Positions 28,873 to 38,295 of a stretch of 64,000 nucleotides of DNA are shown here, in pieces; positions within the stretch are counted from its first letter, which is position 1, and each line of letters opens with the position of its first letter. The stretch lies in assembly GCA_964384375.1 (NCBI GenBank), contig CAYLLN010000003.1, forward strand, positions 62,001-126,000, read 5' to 3'. The stretch comes from CAYLLN01 sp964384375. GTDB taxonomy: Bacteria; Planctomycetota; Planctomycetia; Pirellulales; Pirellulaceae. Position numbers and translations under genes: made by a program. The notes under the pieces were generated by a model, which did no database searches, was not told the origin of the DNA, and saw nothing but the letters and a program-made list of their open reading frames with translations.

Positions 28873-30012
28873 ATGCCCACACCCACCCTCGAAACCATCC
28901 GCCGCAAGGTTGAAGCCGGCGAGCGTCTCTCGCTCGACGACGGCTTGTTCCTCTACCAGCCCACCACGCCCCTGCACGAAGTGGGCCTGCTGGCCAACCT
29001 CGTTCGCGAGCGGCTCAATGGCAACCGGGCCTACTACAACATCAACACGCATCTCAACGCCACGAACATCTGCGTCTATCGCTGCACGTTCTGTGCGTTC
29101 CGCTCCGACCTCCGCGAGGCCAAGGGTTACGTCATGTCCGACGAGCAAATCCTCGCTCGCGGCCAGGAAGCGATCGACAACGGCTGCACCGAGATGCACA
29201 TCGTCGGCGGTCTGCACCACCAGAAAAAATACGACTGGTACGTCAACCTCGTCCGCATCCTGCACGAGGCCTATCCCGAGCTGCACCTGAAAGCCTGGAC
29301 CGGCGTCGAGATCAACTGGTTTGAATTCCTCGCTCGCAAGACCGTTCGTGAAATTCTCGAAGACCTGATCGATGCGGGCCTCGGCAGCATGCCCGGCGGC
29401 GGAGCCGAAATCTTCCATCCCGAAGTCCGGAGCAAAATCTGCGAGCACAAATCCGATGCCGGCAAGTGGCTCGACATTCACCGCACCGCCCACCAGCTTG
29501 GCCTGCGGACCAACTGCACGATGCTCTATGGCCACATCGAAAACGCTTATCACCGGATCGACCATTTGATCCGCCTCCGCGAACTGCAAGACGAAACGGG
29601 CGGCTTTCAAACCTTCATCCCGCTCGCGTTCCATCCCGAAAACACCGGCCTGTCGCACATCAAAAAACCGTCGGCCATCATGGACCTCCGGACGATGGCG
29701 ATCAGCCGCCTGATGCTCGACAACATTCCGCACATCAAGGCGTACTGGATCATGCTGGGCATCGGCACCGCCCAGACCGCCCTGGCCTACGGAGCCGACG
29801 ACATCGACGGCACCGTCCGCCACGAACTGATCTATCACGATGCCGGTGCGACCACGCCGGAGCTGCTCACCACCGAGCAAATCCGCCGCCTCATCGTCGA
29901 GGCGGGGCGCGAACCGATCGAACGGGACACGCTCTACCGCCGCATCGTCCGCGACCCGGCCATGCCCGCCAAATGGACCGTGGGGGAACAGCTCACGGTG
30001 GTAACCGCTTGA
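28873..30012 (+). CDS. mqnE: Aminofutalosine synthase (radical SAM)
   Basis: The radical SAM cluster is CxxxCxxC (Cys67, Cys71, Cys74 in NICVYRCTFCAF). The enzyme joins chorismate-derived 3-[(1-carboxyvinyl)oxy]benzoate to SAM to make aminofutalosine, the entry to the futalosine route to menaquinone. The sequence (YYNINTHLNATNICVYRC, GGLHHQKKYDWY, LKAWTGVEINWF, GLGSMPGGGAEIFH, FIPLAFHPENTGL) matches MqnE more than the related MqnC. The length of 379 residues is normal. The UbiA-type enzyme at 23250 may act later in the same pathway. Confidence 0.93.
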   Translation: MPTPTLETIRRKVEAGERLSLDDGLFLYQPTTPLHEVGLLANLVRERLNGNRAYYNINTHLNATNICVYRCTFCAFRSDLREAKGYVMSDEQILARGQEAIDNGCTEMHIVGGLHHQKKYDWYVNLVRILHEAYPELHLKAWTGVEINWFEFLARKTVREILEDLIDAGLGSMPGGGAEIFHPEVRSKICEHKSDAGKWLDIHRTAHQLGLRTNCTMLYGHIENAYHRIDHLIRLRELQDETGGFQTFIPLAFHPENTGLSHIKKPSAIMDLRTMAISRLMLDNIPHIKAYWIMLGIGTAQTALAYGADDIDGTVRHELIYHDAGATTPELLTTEQIRRLIVEAGREPIERDTLYRRIVRDPAMPAKWTVGEQLTVVTA

Positions 30013-30085
30013 TCCCTACCGATCTTTTACCCCTAATCTTTTACCCACCCTCCGAACCCACACCAGCGGCGAGCATCCTTCCCAC

Positions 30086-30775
30086 ATGCTCCCTGCCGAC
30101 CGCCTCCAGCTCGCCATCGACATTCACGCCCGCAGCTATCGCTTGCTGCGCTGGGTGGCCGAAGCGGTTGGGAAGGGCTTCATTCCCGCCACGCGGGCGC
30201 ACGAATATGCCGACGCGGCTGATTCGGCTCTGGACTGGCTCGACGAGCACTATCTAAACCTGCCGACCGAGGCCCGGCCCGACAAGTCGCACCTCCGCGA
30301 GTTCGCCAACTACTTTTCGACGTACGTCACCACGTCGTTCGACATCATCGAGCAGCCGGGGATGAAGCTCATTTCGTCCTGCGGCTGTTACTGCCCGATG
30401 TGCTCGCACCTGATCAACGCTCCGCACCTACAGGTGAAACAGCCGTCGCATCGCGACAAGCAGCGGGCTCGCAAGTTGATGGCCGATCGCGTGCAGCAAC
30501 TCGCCCTGGAAGAGGGCCTGCGCGTGACCCACGACCAGGCCGAGAAAATCACCGCGATTCCCCAGATTCGTCGCTCCGCCGGCTTCTCAGCCTATGGCCA
30601 CTGGCTCATCAAGCGGCTCGACGGTCTAACCGACGGCCCGGCCGTCCTGGCCCTGTGGCGAGAGATCGCCTGGCTCCGCTCCGGCTCGCCGATCGCCAAC
30701 TTTGTCCTGCGGTATGAGGATTTTATCGCCGCCGAGAAAGAGCTTGTCAGCGCGATCTCGTCCGGTCAGACATGA
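30086..30775 (+). CDS. Hypothetical protein with a clustered Cys motif
   Basis: I do not recognise the family. The 229-residue soluble protein carries a cysteine cluster (CGCYCPMCSH) that could bind zinc or another metal. The rest looks helical (RLQLAIDIHARSYRLLRWV, KQRARKLMADRVQQLALEEG). It begins 73 bases after mqnE and could be cotranscribed. Its last ten bases overlap the end of the convergent LarA-like gene. Confidence 0.7.
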   Translation: MLPADRLQLAIDIHARSYRLLRWVAEAVGKGFIPATRAHEYADAADSALDWLDEHYLNLPTEARPDKSHLREFANYFSTYVTTSFDIIEQPGMKLISSCGCYCPMCSHLINAPHLQVKQPSHRDKQRARKLMADRVQQLALEEGLRVTHDQAEKITAIPQIRRSAGFSAYGHWLIKRLDGLTDGPAVLALWREIAWLRSGSPIANFVLRYEDFIAAEKELVSAISSGQT

Positions 30776-32034
30776 TCCGGCAAGTTGCCGGCGGCATCGA
30801 GCGGCATCGGGCGAGGGCCCTCGATAATCGTTAGATCCTTACGCTCGCGGGCTTCGGGAAGATACGCGACGCTGCATTCAACTTCGGCCACTTCGAGCGT
30901 GTTGTGCATCCACATCAGCTTGGACTGCGGTGGTTCGGTGAGACCGATCGTGGGGAATGCTGCATCAAGGATGTCGCTGTCGGTCGCGTAGTCGAGCGGC
31001 ACCATCGCCGCGGTCGGGTGGCCGCCGGTGAGGCAGTTGATGCGAGTGATTTTGACGTTCGTCTTTTCCACGACCCGCGTGCGGCAGAACTCGGCCATCC
31101 CCAGGCCGGTCGCGTTGCCGTGCGTTTCGTCGGTCAGGTCGCGGACGACGATCCGCTTGATCTTCGGCCACTCGTTTTCGGCGGCGACGTGGTCGTTGAA
31201 CTTGCGGCCGACGACGTTCGTATCCATGCCGGTGCCGCTGATGTTCTTGCCGATTTGATCGACCAGCAGAATGTCGGCGGTCTTGAACGGGAGTCGCGGC
31301 AGCCACTCCTTGGCGAGCACGAGCAATTCCTTCTCGCGGTCCTCGAACTCATGTGGGGCGACCGCCTGAATCTTCGCCGTCTGGTCGTAGGGGTTTTCGA
31401 CGATCCCCAGGCCCGCGACAACGCGGCACTTGGCGAGCACCTCGCGGGCGACGCTTCGGACGATTTGCCCGAAGCTGTAGTTGATGATCGCCCGATGATA
31501 GATTTTCGCTCCTTCGTGTTTGCCCAGACCGATGAGCATCATCTTCATCAGCCCCGATTCGATGTCGCCGACGAAGTTTGTATGCGGCTTGACGCGGCCG
31601 ACGACGAGGACGTGATCGGCGCCGAAAGCGTGCTTGTCGAAATGGACGGGAAACCCCTCGGCCGCCTGGCAGACGATGACCGTCTCCATGCTCGCGCGGA
31701 TCGGACAGCCGCAGAACGCCTCGGTCACGCCGTATCCTTCGATCAGCTCGCGTTGCCCTTCGGCGGTGCCGCCGCCGTGGCTTCCCATGGCGGGGACGAT
31801 AAACGGCTTGGCCCCCAGACGCTGAAAGTGCCTCACAGCCGCCTGGATGATGAGGGCGATGTTGGCAACGCCCCGGCTGCCGGCGGTGATCGCGACGGAC
31901 TGGCCGGGCTTCACGACGCTGCTGAGCGCGAGGCGCGAAAGTTCCGCCTCGACGGTGGCTTGAATCTGATCGACCGGAAGCGTCGGCGAGTCGAACGATT
32001 GGCGGACGCGGAAGAGGAGCGGGAATTGGGACAT
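30766..32034 (-). CDS. Lactate racemase domain (LarA N-terminal, DUF2088) protein
   Basis: ATG 32034 is the likely start, giving 422 residues (MSQFPLLFRVRQSFDSP); a longer upstream frame is not supported. The segment GQSVAITAGSRGVANI and the later GSHGGGTAEGQ, VKPHTNFVGDIESGLMK and GLGKHEGAKIYH follow the pattern of the LarA/DUF2088 superfamily. LarA itself uses a nickel-pincer cofactor to racemise lactate, but many members have other or unknown substrates, and no larB, larC or larE gene is nearby. It probably acts in the cytoplasm. Confidence 0.8.
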   Translation of the reverse strand: MSQFPLLFRVRQSFDSPTLPVDQIQATVEAELSRLALSSVVKPGQSVAITAGSRGVANIALIIQAAVRHFQRLGAKPFIVPAMGSHGGGTAEGQRELIEGYGVTEAFCGCPIRASMETVIVCQAAEGFPVHFDKHAFGADHVLVVGRVKPHTNFVGDIESGLMKMMLIGLGKHEGAKIYHRAIINYSFGQIVRSVAREVLAKCRVVAGLGIVENPYDQTAKIQAVAPHEFEDREKELLVLAKEWLPRLPFKTADILLVDQIGKNISGTGMDTNVVGRKFNDHVAAENEWPKIKRIVVRDLTDETHGNATGLGMAEFCRTRVVEKTNVKITRINCLTGGHPTAAMVPLDYATDSDILDAAFPTIGLTEPPQSKLMWMHNTLEVAEVECSVAYLPEARERKDLTIIEGPRPMPLDAAGNLPDHV

Positions 32035-32163
32035 GGGGTTCAGCTCGGTTCGGCAAGAGGACGACGAGTGAATTGTACGTTTTTGCCGGGCTGCGTCAGA
32101 GTAGGATGCGATGCTTTCCGAATGCCTCGCTTGCGCGTCGGGTTGGTGTAGGGACGCAACAAA

Positions 32164-32190
32164 GCGAGCCCGGAACAATGCCGGGCTCGC
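32164..32190 (-). terminator. Rho-independent-type terminator after serine hydrolase gene
   Basis: GCGAGCCCGG (32164-32173) and CCGGGCTCGC (32181-32190) form a perfect ten-base stem with a seven-base loop. Read on the minus strand it is followed by TTTGTTGCG, a short T-rich tail. It lies 36 bases after the stop of the gene ending at 32226. Confidence 0.7.
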
Positions 32191-32225
32191 TCGTAGCGTC
32201 TCATCACGTCATTTCGGTCGTCAGG

Positions 32226-34130
32226 CTACGGCAGCCGCTTTGCCTTGCCGATCCGCTTCGGAACCCGCGGCTTGTCTTCGTCGTCAGACTGGCCACGGCT
32301 GGGCGTTTCCGTCCGCTGCGGCTTCACGGGAGCAACGCGCTTCGGAGGCTTGTTCCCTCCGCCGACGCCTCCCACGCCCGAGGTACTCGGCTCATCCGGT
32401 TGATCGCTGGTCAAGCCAATATCGAGCCCGCCCGGCAGCTTCACTTCCAGTTTCGCCTTGTTGTTCACCTCGGCGGATTCGGAGATTCGGCCGTTGGGCG
32501 AGATCGACGTGTCGCCGCCGGCAATCGGAGCGTCGGCATAGGCAAACAGGTCGATCGTGCGGCCAGCCATCACCTTGCCCGGATCGGAAACCTTGACCGT
32601 GGCGTTGATCGTCTTCGACCCCTTCGGCGGCAGGCCGTCGGTGAAGCCGCTCCAACGATGATCGGTGCCGACCATGACGCTGTTGATGAACGCCAGGTCC
32701 GCGCCGGCGCCACCATCGTTCACGACTTTGTAGCGAACGGCGATTTCCCACTTGCCGTCCTTATAGGTCGGTCCGCCGGTGCGAGCGAAGTCCTCAACGA
32801 CGAGGTCCGCTTTCTGACCTTCTGCCTTGTCGGTCGAAAGGAGGATGTCGCGAAGTTCCTTCCCCAACTCCGACACGCCGGCTCCGTCGCGGTTGGCCAT
32901 GACGACCATCACCATCCGCCGGTCGGGAACGAGCCAGATGTAGGCGTTGCTCCCTTCGGCCGAGCCGCTCTTGGCCATCACGTGGTTGCCGTTTTCGACG
33001 GCGGTGTTGCAGCCGAGGCAGTACGAGTCAGAGAGCTCAATGCGGGTCATCATCTTCTTCACGTTCTGCTTCGAGATGATCTTGCCGTCCCCCAGCAGGA
33101 TGCCGAGTTTTAGCAGGTGCATCGGCGTCGCTTGCATGCCGCCGCCCGACGGGGTCCATTCCTTCTTGGGCGGATCGATCTGCGAGTTCTGGCCGTTCTT
33201 CACCGTGTAGAACTTGACGCGGTTGGGATCGTTGTCTTCCAGGTCTTCGACCTTGAGCGATGAAAGTCCGTTGGGCGTGCTGAGCTTCTCGACGAGCAGT
33301 TGCCGTAGCGATTTGCCGCTCGCTTCCTCTAAACAAGCATCGGCGATCGGATAGCCGAACGAGCTGTAGTGGTACGCTCCGACCGGCACCGCGAGTGGGT
33401 CGTGCCAGAAGTTCGGCAGCACGTCGGTCGCTTCCGCGTAGTCCTTCTCGCCCCAGTCGTTCGTCGGGCTCTTGTTCGACTTCGCTCCACCGTAGTGCCG
33501 CACACCGCTCCGGCAGGCGAGAGCGTCGATGATCCGATACGTGTGATGCTCGGGAATGTCGGGGAGGCAGTCGCGCACCTTGGCGTTCAGGTTGATCTCC
33601 CCCTGCTCCTGCATCTTCATCGCCAGGATCGTGCCAACCCACTTCGAGACCGAGTTGAGCCGGCCGATCTTGTTTTCATTCATCTTCACGCCGCCGGCCA
33701 CGTCGGCAAAGCCGAGCGACTTTTTGTACGTGAGCAAACCGTCGCGGGCGTAGAGCACTGTGAGCCCCGGCAGCTTCTTCTCGTCGAAGTGCTCCTGAAT
33801 CGCCTGGTCGAGTTCGTCCTTGTAGGTCTCGGTCGCCAAGTTGGTAGAAGCGGACGGACCGGCAGCGCCATTTCGTGCGGCGCCATTACGGCCGAGGCCA
33901 TTGCGACCCAAACCATTGCGACCCAGTCCGTTCTGGCCGGCGCGTGTTGCTGGCCGGTCCTCATCCTCGTCGTCCGCCTCGGCAAGCTGCACTTGCAGCC
34001 GCTGGCCGAGCACTGCCACGGAGGGCTGGCTGGCAGGTGCAGGACGGGCAGGTCGCGCACTCGTTTGAGCAACCAAGACGCCGCCGGTCAACAGAAACAT
34101 CAAACTCGCAGAGATCATTCGCATGCGCAT
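32226..34130 (-). CDS. Exported serine hydrolase (beta-lactamase class C-like) with C-terminal extension
   Basis: ATG 34130 has GGAG a few bases upstream. The 634-residue product has a signal peptide (MISASLMFLLTGGVLVAQ), an acidic and Gly/Asn-rich linker with repeated GLGRN (about 68-82), and a serine beta-lactamase-like domain. The SxxK motif is SVSK (Ser160-Lys163) and a YSS sits at the position of the class C YxN. The C-terminal part (about 440-560) resembles a CARDB-type beta-sandwich, ending in a basic tail (PKRIGKAKRLP). The target is unknown: a peptidase or esterase activity is more likely than antibiotic resistance. Confidence 0.82.
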   Translation of the reverse strand: MRMRMISASLMFLLTGGVLVAQTSARPARPAPASQPSVAVLGQRLQVQLAEADDEDEDRPATRAGQNGLGRNGLGRNGLGRNGAARNGAAGPSASTNLATETYKDELDQAIQEHFDEKKLPGLTVLYARDGLLTYKKSLGFADVAGGVKMNENKIGRLNSVSKWVGTILAMKMQEQGEINLNAKVRDCLPDIPEHHTYRIIDALACRSGVRHYGGAKSNKSPTNDWGEKDYAEATDVLPNFWHDPLAVPVGAYHYSSFGYPIADACLEEASGKSLRQLLVEKLSTPNGLSSLKVEDLEDNDPNRVKFYTVKNGQNSQIDPPKKEWTPSGGGMQATPMHLLKLGILLGDGKIISKQNVKKMMTRIELSDSYCLGCNTAVENGNHVMAKSGSAEGSNAYIWLVPDRRMVMVVMANRDGAGVSELGKELRDILLSTDKAEGQKADLVVEDFARTGGPTYKDGKWEIAVRYKVVNDGGAGADLAFINSVMVGTDHRWSGFTDGLPPKGSKTINATVKVSDPGKVMAGRTIDLFAYADAPIAGGDTSISPNGRISESAEVNNKAKLEVKLPGGLDIGLTSDQPDEPSTSGVGGVGGGNKPPKRVAPVKPQRTETPSRGQSDDEDKPRVPKRIGKAKRLP

Positions 34131-34343
34131 GGCACGCTCCTTCAGTGGCAAGTGGTATGGAGTGTACGCCCGCGGCTCATTGCCAGCAGCTACGGGCGTC
34201 ACACCTGCTCGATAGAAGGAATGGCCCCGCGGCTGCCGACCTTTCAGCAAACTGCGGCATGTTGCCCCGGAATTCAGCAAGCGTTAAGATGAGGCGAACT
34301 TTGGATCGCACCCAGTCGCTGGCCCGCAGGAAATCTCTCCCCC

Positions 34344-34694
34344 ATGGCACGTAAAGTCGTTAACCGCAAGGAATTGCGCGCTGAAGCCGAGGCCGCCGAA
34401 GCACTGCAAGCTGCTGGAGCCGCGGTGGGGGGCGAAGAAGCTGCCGGTGGCAAGAAAAAGGCCGCCAAGGCCAAGGGGGAGAAGAAAGCCCCCGTCAAAC
34501 GCAAGAGCCGGGCCAAGAGCCAGGAGCCCGAACGCCGCCGTCTCTTCTGGGGCGTGTTCAATCAATCGCTCAAGCGCGTGGCCCTGTTCGATCACACGCA
34601 GAAAAAGGCCGCCGATACGAAAGCGTCTGAGCTTTCGGCCAGCGGCAAAAGCCCGCACTTCGTGATGAAGGTGAAGGAAGCGATCACGGAATAA
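34344..34694 (+). CDS. Small lysine/alanine-rich basic protein
   Basis: The 116-residue protein starts at ATG 34344. The first half is an alanine-, glutamate- and lysine-rich low-complexity stretch with a basic patch (KKKAAKAKGEKKAPVKRKSR). The second half looks folded (RRRLFWGVFNQSLKRVALF). The composition suggests nucleic-acid binding, but this is only inference. No family was recognised. The gene is flanked by a palindromic repeat at its 3' side. Confidence 0.65.
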   Translation: MARKVVNRKELRAEAEAAEALQAAGAAVGGEEAAGGKKKAAKAKGEKKAPVKRKSRAKSQEPERRRLFWGVFNQSLKRVALFDHTQKKAADTKASELSASGKSPHFVMKVKEAITE

Positions 34695-34716
34695 GATCGC
34701 TTTCAATCCAGCGTTC

Positions 34717-34742
34717 TTAGCCGGGAGCAAACTTGCTCCCGG
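34717..34742. repeat. CCGGGAGCAA palindrome, copy 2
   Basis: TTAG, then CCGGGAGCAA (34721-34730) and TTGCTCCCGG (34733-34742), an exact stem. The same arms and flanking TTAG/CTAA occur at 25365-25389 in opposite orientation. Confidence 0.7.
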
Positions 34743-34868
34743 TGAGTGCGGCTCTCGCATTGTGTGCAATATCGAGATCAGGCTTGGTCTCGATTCTTTT
34801 GTTTTCATTGCGCACCGCCGGCCATTACAATCCAAGGACCGTTTTCGAGCACTCGCTCGAGGTCCTGT

Positions 34869-36797
34869 ATGGTCGCTCCAGAACTTGCCGTCGTTCGGCC
34901 GAGGGTCGTTTCGCCCCTCTCGGGAGAGACTCTGCTTCTGGAGGACGTGGTGGCCGACGAGTTGGCCGCCGGCTGCCGGATCATTCAGATCACCGGCGAA
35001 GCGGGTACGGGAAAAACGACGGCGCTCGCTCATGTCGCGGCACGGCTGGCCGATCGTCGCGGATTGGTCTTTCTCGACGATCCGACAGCCGGCGACATTG
35101 CCATTCAAGCCGCTTCGCTCCGCGTAATCTGTACGGGTCGGTTCTCGCTGCGAGAGATCCTGGGAACAGTGAGTTCGCTTGTCGGCGCGCCCCATCCTCC
35201 CACCGGCCAAGTCGTTCTGCCCCTCGCTCCGTGGACCGATGACGAGTCGATCGAGTATCTCCGCGGCATCGCTCCCGACCGGTGCGGAAGCGCACTCAGC
35301 CGCCTCAAGCAATCGCCGCTCGCGGGCGAGCTGCGCGGCAATGCGGCACTTTCGCGGGCGGTGCTCGACGAGTTCCTGGCCGACGAGCAGTTGACATCGC
35401 TTCGCGTGGCCGTTCAGCGGATCGTCTATCGCACGGTAAGCAGTCCGCTCGAGAGGCACGTCGCCGGCCAGTTCTGCCTGTCGATCCTGCAACGCGAAAC
35501 GGACGAAGCGGCTCGATCGCTCGACAAGCTGGCGTCTAGCACGGCCGACTACGTTCGGCTTCGCCTGCTTCGCCACTCGCTCGTGCAGCGACTCCTCGCG
35601 GCCGAACGAGTCGCCCAGTCAATCCTCTCCCCCTATGAGAAGCCACTCCTGAGACGCGCTCTGCCGACGGCGGTGATCGAAGAACTCGCCTGGCTCATGA
35701 ATGCCGATTCCCTGCTGCGCAAGAGTCTGGAGGAGATGCTGAGCGGCGACGATCGGAATCTCCATCCCCCGGCCGCGACGCTTCTTTTTGCTGGCGATCG
35801 GACGTGGCGTCCGTCGGAAGGTTGCCGCGCGTCGCTGGCGGGCGGTCAGTTCGTCGAAGCGTCCTGGCAAGGGCTCAAGCTCCGGCTCGTGGACGACGGT
35901 CCGAGCACGCTTGCCGGGGCAAATCTCTCGCGGGCCAATCTGCGGGAATCGCTGCTAGAACGAACGATCCTCTGCGCGACGCAGCTTGGTGGAGCGTCAC
36001 TGAGCAAAGCGGTGCTCACCGGTGCCGATGCCGACGGCGCGAATCTAGCGGGGGCGACGCTGATCGGTGTGACGGCCGACCGGATCAAGCTCCGCCGGGC
36101 GAACTTGCAGCGGGCGGTCCTCGACGGCGCGTCGCTCATTGCTGCGAGCCTCGAAGGGGCCGATCTTACTGCGGCCAGCCTGCAATTCGTGAACCTGACG
36201 CGGGCTTGGCTCACCGGCTGCAAGATTGAAGGGGCCGACTTTACTGGAGCTTGTCTGCGCGAAGCGTCACTGTCGGGCCTCGTGCTGCGCGAGGCGACGC
36301 TGACTGAGGCGCGCTTTGCCGGGGCACAGCTCGTCGGGTGCGACCTCGAAGGGGTTCGCCTCGACGATGCCGACTTCTTTCAGGCGGACCTGTCCGGCGC
36401 ATGGCTCACGGGCTCGGTCCTGCCACGAGCCGACTTTCGCCATGCCGACCTTCGCAACGCAGGCCTGGCCGATATTCACTGGGAACACGCCGATCTGCGC
36501 GGGGCGGACCTTCGCGGCTGCACGTTCCACATGGGAAGCACGCGGAGCGGACTTGTCGGCAGCCCCTATCCCGGCCACGGCAGCAAGACGGGCTTCTACA
36601 CCGACGACTACCACGATCAGGCGTTCAAGCATCCCGAGGAGATTCGCAAGGCGAACCTGTGTGGGGCCGATCTCCGCGGAGCGAATCTGTCGGGGGTCGA
36701 TTTCTATCTCGTCGATCTGCGAGATGCCTTCCTGGACGACGGCATTCCGGCGTACATCGAACAGTCGGGCGGCATTCTGTACGACCGGTGCTGGTAA
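34869..36797 (+). CDS. P-loop NTPase fused to pentapeptide repeats
   Basis: ATG 34869 is chosen as start, giving 642 residues; an upstream extension has no clear site. A Walker A motif (GEAGTGKT, 43-50) and Walker B-like GLVFLDD (65-71) mark an N-terminal P-loop NTPase. A helical middle domain (about 130-340) follows. From about residue 345 the sequence is a series of pentapeptide repeats of the A(N/D)LxxA type (LAGANLSRANLRESLL, LTAASLQFVNLTRAWL, DLRGADLRGANLSGV), continuing with interruption to about 622. Pentapeptide repeats form a square beta-helix. STAND-like NTPases with repeat tails are often switches in signalling or conflict systems, but the role of this one is unknown. Confidence 0.82.
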   Translation: MVAPELAVVRPRVVSPLSGETLLLEDVVADELAAGCRIIQITGEAGTGKTTALAHVAARLADRRGLVFLDDPTAGDIAIQAASLRVICTGRFSLREILGTVSSLVGAPHPPTGQVVLPLAPWTDDESIEYLRGIAPDRCGSALSRLKQSPLAGELRGNAALSRAVLDEFLADEQLTSLRVAVQRIVYRTVSSPLERHVAGQFCLSILQRETDEAARSLDKLASSTADYVRLRLLRHSLVQRLLAAERVAQSILSPYEKPLLRRALPTAVIEELAWLMNADSLLRKSLEEMLSGDDRNLHPPAATLLFAGDRTWRPSEGCRASLAGGQFVEASWQGLKLRLVDDGPSTLAGANLSRANLRESLLERTILCATQLGGASLSKAVLTGADADGANLAGATLIGVTADRIKLRRANLQRAVLDGASLIAASLEGADLTAASLQFVNLTRAWLTGCKIEGADFTGACLREASLSGLVLREATLTEARFAGAQLVGCDLEGVRLDDADFFQADLSGAWLTGSVLPRADFRHADLRNAGLADIHWEHADLRGADLRGCTFHMGSTRSGLVGSPYPGHGSKTGFYTDDYHDQAFKHPEEIRKANLCGADLRGANLSGVDFYLVDLRDAFLDDGIPAYIEQSGGILYDRCW

Positions 36798-36911
36798 ATC
36801 GTAAGACTTGGGACGGCTGCAAGTCGTTGCGGCGCAACTAATTTCCGCCGCGACGATTGACAACCGCCCCTCCCGTTTGCTCTAGTCGATGGACCTCTCG
36901 CGCATCCCCGC

Positions 36912-37994
36912 ATGCCCACCACCCTGCTAGCTCGCATGACCCGCCGCGACGGCCCGGTCACGAACCTCGCCCCCCACGACCGCGTGGAGCTGTTTCCGTC
37001 GCTCGGGCATCTTGAGCCCGACGGCCGGCATTGGCGGATTGCGGTCCACGGCGAGGTCTATACGAGTAATGGCAAGGTTGGCCTGGGCAAACGGTTCTTG
37101 CTGAAGCTCTTGCAGCGGGCGATGAAGGCCCCGCCGGCGGCGCTGGAAACCGACATCTTCCGCGGCCGCATTTCCCGATTCCTCGCCACTGATTGCGCCG
37201 GAAGACGCGTTGCCGTGCAACTGGGCGACGAAGTCCATCCGCTCGCCAAAAAGACGCGCCGTAACGGCCACTTCACCGGCCTGATCCGCATGCCGATCGA
37301 AGCTGCCGGACCCATCGAACGTAATATCTGTGGCGACGCCTGCCGCGTGAATCTTGCGGTTCATCACCCGATGGCTGCCAGTCCGCTCGCCGGCGGGCAA
37401 GCGTACCTGCTGCCGGCCGAGGGAATGTCGATCATCTCGGACATCGACGACACGCTGAAGCATTCGCACGTCGCCTGCAAACAAACGCTCCTCGCGAATA
37501 CGTTCCTCCGCGAGTTCGAGCCGATCGCCGGCATGGCGGAACTGTTTCGCGGCTGGGCGGCGAGTGGCGCGACGCTGCACTACGTCTCGTCCAGCCCGTG
37601 GCAACTGTACCGGCACTTGGCCGAGCATCTCACGCAGCAAGGCTTCCCCGACGGATCGTATCACCTGCGGGCCTTCCGTTTGCGGGATCATTTGATCCGC
37701 CGCATTCTGATGCTCCGCCGCAGCGGCAAAGCAGCGGTGATTCGCGGCCTCTTGCAGACGTTTCCCAATCGGCGGTTTGTTCTCGTGGGCGATTCGGGCG
37801 AGCTCGATCCGGAAATCTACGGCGCGATGGCCCGCAAATTCCCGCGGCAAGTCGCCGGCGTCTTCATCCGCCAGATCCCCGGTCCCAGCAACACGCCCAT
37901 CCGCTACCAGCGCGCCTTCCGCGGTGTGCGGTACGAGGTCGTCCGCCTCTACCGCGAAGCGGCGGAACTGGCCGACGTGCGAATGGGGACGTAG
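36912..37994 (+). CDS. App1-like phosphatase domain protein (DUF2183)
   Basis: The 360-residue protein has the DxDDT catalytic motif (SDIDDTLK, Asp177, Asp179, Asp180) of the App1/DUF2183 HAD-like phosphatidate phosphatases. Later residues HYVSSSPWQLYRHL and FVLVGDSGELDPEIY match the HAD motifs II and III/IV, with Gly-Asp-Ser at the acidic position. App1 in yeast removes phosphate from phosphatidic acid or related lipid phosphates; bacterial members are not well studied. The N-terminal about 150 residues are an accessory beta domain. No signal peptide is visible. Confidence 0.82.
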   Translation: MPTTLLARMTRRDGPVTNLAPHDRVELFPSLGHLEPDGRHWRIAVHGEVYTSNGKVGLGKRFLLKLLQRAMKAPPAALETDIFRGRISRFLATDCAGRRVAVQLGDEVHPLAKKTRRNGHFTGLIRMPIEAAGPIERNICGDACRVNLAVHHPMAASPLAGGQAYLLPAEGMSIISDIDDTLKHSHVACKQTLLANTFLREFEPIAGMAELFRGWAASGATLHYVSSSPWQLYRHLAEHLTQQGFPDGSYHLRAFRLRDHLIRRILMLRRSGKAAVIRGLLQTFPNRRFVLVGDSGELDPEIYGAMARKFPRQVAGVFIRQIPGPSNTPIRYQRAFRGVRYEVVRLYREAAELADVRMGT

Positions 37995-38050
37995 GTCCGC
38001 TGAATCCATTTGGATTTGCACCGCCTGAAGTGGCCACGCAAAATGGGGCC

Positions 38051-38170
38051 ATGTCTGACGTCACCCGCATTCTGGCCAGCATCGATGCCGGCGATCCCAA
38101 GGCTGCCGAGCAGCTTCTGCCGCTGGTTTATGACGAGCTGAGGAAGCTGGCCACACCCACGCGACTTTGA
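38051..38170 (+). pseudogene. Truncated 5' remnant of an ECF sigma factor gene
   Basis: From ATG 38051 the frame encodes MSDVTRILASIDAGDPKAAE and onward, closely matching residues 1-33 of the intact ECF factor at 45464. It then leaves the alignment at ATPTRL and stops at 38170. The remaining 170 residues are absent. The bases before the start (a GGATTTGCAC stretch) also resemble those before the intact copy. It is a leftover of a duplicated ECF gene in front of the first ECF-kinase module. Confidence 0.75.
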
Positions 38171-38295
38171 TGAACGCTTCGCATCCCCGTTGCCGCTGAA
38201 CTAGGATGAAATAGCGGTGCGGCGATCCGGTCGAACTGGGAATGATTCGTGGCGGATGAACGGCTTGCATTCCGCTCCTAGAAGGGTGGCTGCGG

